A stretch of DNA of 64,000 bases from Anastatus disparis (taxonomy: Eukaryota; Arthropoda; Insecta; Hymenoptera; Eupelmidae). Of the stretch, positions 61,401 to 64,000 are shown piece after piece. Within the stretch, counting starts at the first letter, position 1. Each line of letters starts with the position of its first letter. The stretch spans positions 4,349,501 to 4,413,500 of the forward strand of contig JAFFSR010000264.1 of assembly GCA_017163975.1 (NCBI GenBank). Direction: 5' to 3'. Position numbers and translations under genes: made by a program. The notes beneath the pieces are model-generated. The model did no database searches, was not told the origin of the DNA, and saw only the letters and a list, made by a program, of their open reading frames with translations.

Positions 61401-62653
61401 TGAATTATAAATTGCAGTGTGTTATAAAGTGTGTAAATTATAAAATGTGAGTGAAATATTGATGGTTTATTTTAATGATTTATCATCAGTGGGAGAGGGG
61501 CAGAGAAGGATAGAGCATACTCGGTCAATAGCAGCAAGCGATTCATCGCGGTATTTTTATTTTAATGATTTATCATCAAAAACGAATTATCACAACGGGT
61601 AAGTTGGACGTACTTTTCGCCGGGAATAAGAAAAAATCGTATATTCACCTCGGGAGAGAAGTTGACCATCAATTGCTCGCGTATTTGCCCCCTCGCTGCG
61701 CTCGGGGGCAAATCTTACGCGAGCATTTAATGGTCAACTTCTCTCCCTAGGTTAATAATATACTATAGTGATACCTTCTAAAATCATTTTAACGAACTTT
61801 TAATGCTTTTTTTTATTTGCATATTAATTTTTTTAAATGATTTTAAATAACCCCCCCCCCTTTCCGCGTCCCAACATGTCACTCTCTCTCTCTTACACCC
61901 AACACTTATGAGAAAAAATAGTATGTGAATCTCGTTCGGTTTAGTTGACTATTGCGCCACTCGGGCAATGGTGCTACTCGCTACGCTCGTACACCAACTT
62001 GCCCTCGTGCGCAATAGTCAACTAAACCTTACTCGTTACACAATATACTATTTTATTACTCATTTTATAAAATTAAATTTCTGTTAAATTAATTGAGATA
62101 TTGCATGAATAAATTTTTTTTAAATCCATTACATTCGTCATTTATAAAAAGAAAAAAGAAAGGATACGTATTTTTTTTTTATCGTGAATATAAAAACTCG
62201 AAGAGATAGAAGTAGTTTAAATTGTGACATCACAATTTTCCGACAATCGTTACGTCAAGTATGACATTACTATATTTATATATGTTATATTAATTTATAC
62301 TGGCTGTGACTTTTACAATTCATCTTATTTCGAAAAATGAAAGAATACTGGTTTATTATTTGTTCGTATTCTATCTGACGGATATAATACATTTTTGTAA
62401 TAAAAGATTTCATCTTAAATTATAACTTAAAATATAAGGTATTTTGTAACATGAAAAACATTCTTTGGATACCTTTATTAATAACTTTTTTTATCTTATC
62501 AATACTGTTTTTCATTGAAAATTTTTCTATTTTCCTTTTTCTTTCTTGCATCAATTTTCTAAATTTTTTTTCTTTTTTATTTTTTTCATTTTCCGATGAT
62601 GATTTATATCGTGGTGGTTTTTTTATTATTCTCTTTCCAGTACGAGATGACAT
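49467..62653 (-). CDS. DUF4806 protein with C-terminal RS-repeat tail (12 exons)
   Basis: Exons in transcript order: 62653-62473, 60846-60754, 60195-60082, 59975-59883, 59389-59276, 59200-59030, 55399-55310, 53445-53259, 53145-53092, 53019-52893, 51698-51539, 49906-49467. All introns are GT-AG and the frame closes exactly (1824 nt, 607 residues). Residues 1-60 are basic, opening MSSRTGKRIIKKPPRYKSS. Residues 61-285 are Ser/Thr/Asn-rich, with an exon pair present twice. A helix (EIQNLRKYCEKNFQKIFQYM) precedes DUF4806 at about 380-490: LPFQAPEDVKNF, VRYFRFLGGKTLEEAVKNAF, YEYTMYGTST, RAVYRKFRPTVEEFKSVLAE. The tail ends with four 8-residue RSRSRSMS-type repeats from a 24-bp tandem repeat. DUF4806 has no known reaction; an RS tail suggests a nuclear RNA- or splicing-related protein, which is inference. 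The ATG follows an acceptor (tttttcag at 62674-62667), so a 5' UTR exon is likely. The gene follows the transposase-like gene on the same strand. No lesions seen. Confidence 0.85.
50035..51178. repeat. GAGACA microsatellite inside intron 11 of the DUF4806 gene
   Basis: About 1.14 kb of (agagacag)-type repeats with minor variants on the plus strand; on the transcript strand this is CUGUCUCU-rich. It ends about 130 bp before the acceptor of the RS-encoding exon. Long frames of Cys-Leu-Ser or Arg-Asp-Glu across it are repeat translation. Confidence 0.95.
51830..52745. mobile_element. Foldback element inside intron 10 of the DUF4806 gene
   Basis: The core 52133-52577 is a long, almost exact palindrome: cattcaaagcc / ggctttgaatg, cataatgaattt / aaattcattatg, and acaaatattttacata / its mirror around about 52350. 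Outer tgtgtgtaaat-type segments (51836-51925 and 52665-52745) extend the structure. The two mirror-image frames on opposite strands (52072-52272 and 52440-52634) are the same sequence read from the two arms. Confidence 0.85.
55577..56785 (+). pseudogene. mariner transposase relic in intron 6 of the DUF4806 gene
   Basis: Across several frames the plus strand reads FKNKDLDL-stop-DEECSSTPKSFK, then a YKLKLRDKRYFLTCELLERI-like stretch, then TPVKTILKKLKWKVLLLPPY with SSYIAPSINHLLVR and a final YQKDWRK. These correspond in order to the mariner N-terminal D(F/L)DLED..RSGRP segment and the C-terminal HPPYSPDLAPSDYHLF signature and LPERW ending. Many stops and shifts are present. The left end ttaggaccttggataaatgc resembles a mariner terminal repeat. 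Confidence 0.75.
57100..59016. mobile_element. 1.9-kb inverted-repeat element with TTAA flanks in intron 6
   Basis: TTAA lies on both sides (57096-57099, 59017-59020). The termini gggtatggtttcacgctact and its reverse complement begin arms of at least 430 bp that pair almost perfectly (ttggcgcgtaccaaactata, catcttgcacggccattgta and more). The right arm holds an extra 165 bp or so (about 58735-58900). The element ends eight bases inside the intron from the exon 6 donor. No transposase frame. Confidence 0.9.
57540..58281. mobile_element. 742-bp element nested at the centre of the 57.1-59.0 kb element
   Basis: The ends gggtagatgtgggtatt and aatacccacatctaccc are exact inverted copies, with gcgga / tccgc following, and abut TA on both sides (57538-57539, 58282-58283). 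The interior is AT-rich with no coding frame. Confidence 0.75.
59276..60846 (-). repeat. Tandem duplication of an exon pair in the DUF4806 gene
   Basis: Exons 2 and 3 (60846-60754, 60195-60082) match exons 4 and 5 (59975-59883, 59389-59276) in order, length (93 and 114 nt), phase (1-1) and sequence: SESSRTSHNS versus SESSRISNND, and TPSSLVRHTSNYT versus TPSSLVGHTSNYT. The intervening introns also match (for example taattatgagtatgaatgct versus taaggatgaatacta). The unit is about 0.87 kb. All four exons are symmetric, so duplication kept the frame. Confidence 0.9.
59480..59605. mobile_element. Palindromic Ctcg-centred MITE between exons 4 and 5
   Basis: The left tttcgtaacgggtatgaaaa and right ttttcataccagttgcgaat pair, as do acaaaacgag / ctcgttacga-type segments, around a cccgagccgaag centre. 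It is absent from the corresponding intron of the duplicated exon pair, so it inserted after that duplication. Confidence 0.65.
60959..61638. mobile_element. 680-bp inverted-repeat element with internal tandem repeat, intron 1 of the DUF4806 gene
   Basis: The ends ttttttcttatcccctggcg...aaaagtacgtc and gacgtacttttcgccgggaa...taagaaaaaa are inverted copies of about 32 bp. Inside, a GC-richer unit (gaatagagagggctacgtc, ccttctctgtccgccggc, then a ctctctcc-rich tail) is repeated three times at about 61092, 61175 and 61278. Confidence 0.75.
61647..61751. mobile_element. 105-bp palindromic MITE
   Basis: The sequence acctcgggagagaagttgac pairs with gtcaacttctctccctaggt, and tgctcgcg / cgcgagca and tttgccccc / gggggcaaa pair further in. 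The loop is tcgctgcgctc. Confidence 0.8.
61918..62052. mobile_element. 135-bp palindromic MITE
   Basis: The sequence cggtttagttgactattgcg pairs with gcgcaatagtcaactaaacc. The centre contains tactcgctacgctcgta. Ends agtatgtgaa / ttgtaatatact-like extend the pairing. Confidence 0.75.
62060..62470. other. AT-rich intronic sequence
   Basis: Part of intron 1 of the DUF4806 gene; no further feature supported. Confidence 0.4.
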
Positions 62654-63028
62654 TTTGAAAATAAACCTGAAAAACGTAATTGTTATTTTTAACTGTTTTT
62701 CCTTGATTGAGAAAGTATTCATTTTGATTAGAACATTTAATATCCTGTTTATAGTTTAACTTTCCGATAAAAAAAATTGTGATAACACAAATATTAATTT
62801 TGGAAATAACAAAATACAAATAGGTTTTATGATTATGATTTAAATGATAATTTTTCTAAAAAGCGTTTGTTCAAATGTACATGCGTGTGTATGATAGTGT
62901 AAATTTAATTAGTTGTAATTTAATATTCTCCCATTTCTATCTTCTATTATTTATTTTTATATTCAAGTTTAAGTTGATGGTTTTATAACTAACTTTAAAT
63001 AATTGAAAAATTACGTATTTACATTATC

Positions 63029-64000
63029 TTAAATGAGTACAGAAACGACAAAAACGTCATCAATTGGCTTATCATCGTCAGTTAAAGAATCCGAAGAATC
63101 GTTATCAGTATTACTGTCCCAATAAGGCATTCGATAACATTTTTTTTTTATATAGCTGTGTTCTACTAATTCTGTTTCATTACTTAATAATGAGCATTTG
63201 TATACCCCTACAGATGAAGAAGGTATCCCTACATCGTATAAATCTTCGACTAAACAAAATTTATTTATTAATATATAAATTAAATTATCAGTTGTTTGAA
63301 AGATATTTTTTACAATACATATTGATAAATCGTTCAACATGCACGTATTATCTTTTAAATTAATACCCAACGTGAAACTTTTTAATTCAACATTTGAAAA
63401 TATTTTCCAAGATTTTAATATGTTATTTTGAATGTTGGAAGGAAATGGGCCTTCATATCTAGGATTGAACAGTCTTTTGAAAGAGTCAGTTTTTATTACT
63501 GTTAGTTTTTTCATCTCATATTTTTCTTTTTCTTTAATTCTGTTATAAATCTGTTGTAAAGGTGTTCCAGGTTTATTATAATATTTTCTAAAAAATCTCA
63601 TGTTATTTTCATATGGCCAAGCAGCATAACTGTCTATAGGCCCATATTTTTCTACATCATCAGTAATATGACATAAATTATGAATATTAACAGACATGAA
63701 GTTCAAGTCATAAATTAATTCTGCGTCTAATATAAATTGATCAAGAGCTAATTTTGCAAAAGATAACTGAAGTGAAGTTGGTGGATCAAATAAAAGACAA
63801 CGTACTGCTGTACTCAATAAAAGATAATGATTGTAGATATTTTTATCTACAATACCGTATATTACCGAAGCACCAAAATGTAATAGAAATTGACGATGCT
63901 GAGTTCCTTTGAAGTCTTTTAAATAATCCAACGTCTCTGGTAATCTCGCAAATTCTCGCGGACAAGATTTAGCAACTATAGAAATTCTTTTAGAGATTTT
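63029..64000 (-). CDS. Transposase-domain protein, C-terminal part (5' end beyond the window)
   Basis: The frame is open from the right edge to a stop at 63029-63031, giving 323 visible residues. No start is visible, because the frame runs uninterrupted through VAKSCPREFARLPETLDYLK to the edge. Conserved features: QHRQFLLHFGASVIYGI, YNHYLLLSTAVRCLL, LDQFILDAELIYDLNFMSVN, IHNLCHITDDVEKYGPIDSY and WPYENNMRFFRKYYN. This order (RQFLLY.GP, HFLLLH.AI, F...F..LYG, N.HNL.H..DDV..YG, S.FPFEN) is that of the uncharacterised transposase-domain proteins common in insects and cnidarians, which resemble the TNP2/DUF4218 end of CACTA-type transposases. The C-terminus is acidic (WDSNTDNDSSDSLTDDDKPI). No lesion is visible. 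The DUF4806 gene starts 376 bp downstream on the same strand. Whether this is a live transposase cannot be told, as the catalytic part lies outside. Confidence 0.8.
   Translation of the reverse strand, partial: KISKRISIVAKSCPREFARLPETLDYLKDFKGTQHRQFLLHFGASVIYGIVDKNIYNHYLLLSTAVRCLLFDPPTSLQLSFAKLALDQFILDAELIYDLNFMSVNIHNLCHITDDVEKYGPIDSYAAWPYENNMRFFRKYYNKPGTPLQQIYNRIKEKEKYEMKKLTVIKTDSFKRLFNPRYEGPFPSNIQNNILKSWKIFSNVELKSFTLGINLKDNTCMLNDLSICIVKNIFQTTDNLIYILINKFCLVEDLYDVGIPSSSVGVYKCSLLSNETELVEHSYIKKKCYRMPYWDSNTDNDSSDSLTDDDKPIDDVFVVSVLI

Overview
The window is AT-rich nuclear DNA of an insect, most likely a hymenopteran. This rests on an insect-specific seven-transmembrane odorant receptor gene (7tm_6 family), a DUF4806 gene of the kind common in Hymenoptera, Jockey/R1-type and Ty3/gypsy relics, and many palindromic non-autonomous DNA transposons. 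The species cannot be named from the sequence. Only a small part of the 64 kb is coding.

Layout. 1-2560 is a GT-rich minisatellite. 2560-5400 is AT-rich with small foldback and tandem repeats. 5430-7970 holds a minus-strand unit with an LTR-like promoter and a leader rich in repeated hairpins, split by a 5'-truncated Jockey-like retrotransposon with a 13-bp target duplication. 8239-10585 is a large inverted-repeat element. 12554-14005 is a broken transposase-like gene with a two-unit repeat behind it. 14837-15864 is a near-perfect palindromic element, and 15867-16672 is the 3' end of a Ty3/gypsy element. 21489-26645 is a complete six-exon odorant receptor gene. 29170-36050 contains a retroelement relic, a 1.8-kb element with 28-bp subterminal repeats, and copy A of a small F-box gene. 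36405-44716 is a large inverted duplication whose right arm is interrupted by about 4.3 kb of foreign DNA. That insert carries a TATA promoter followed by ten hairpins with conserved apices and changing stems. 44722-46430 is copy B of the F-box segment; it lacks two transposon insertions present in copy A and so supplies their empty sites.

The right quarter is a coherent minus-strand locus. A transposase-like gene runs in from the right edge and stops at 63029. A 12-exon gene follows on the same strand (62653 to 49467). Its reading frame closes exactly across all eleven introns and predicts 607 residues: a basic N-terminus, a Ser/Thr-rich middle with a tandemly duplicated exon pair, a DUF4806 domain and a C-terminal RS-repeat tail. 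Its introns hold a mariner relic, several foldback elements and a 1.1-kb pyrimidine-rich (transcript sense) satellite just before the exon that encodes the RS tail.

The most unusual signals are the two hairpin arrays (42.56-44.03 kb plus strand; 5.43-6.24 kb minus strand). In both, an invariant apical motif sits on stems of differing sequence that still pair, and both lie behind similar TATATAAG promoters. They look like structured non-coding leaders or RNAs of a possibly related element family. Next in interest are the transposase/DUF4806 gene pair and the empty-site evidence from the F-box duplication.
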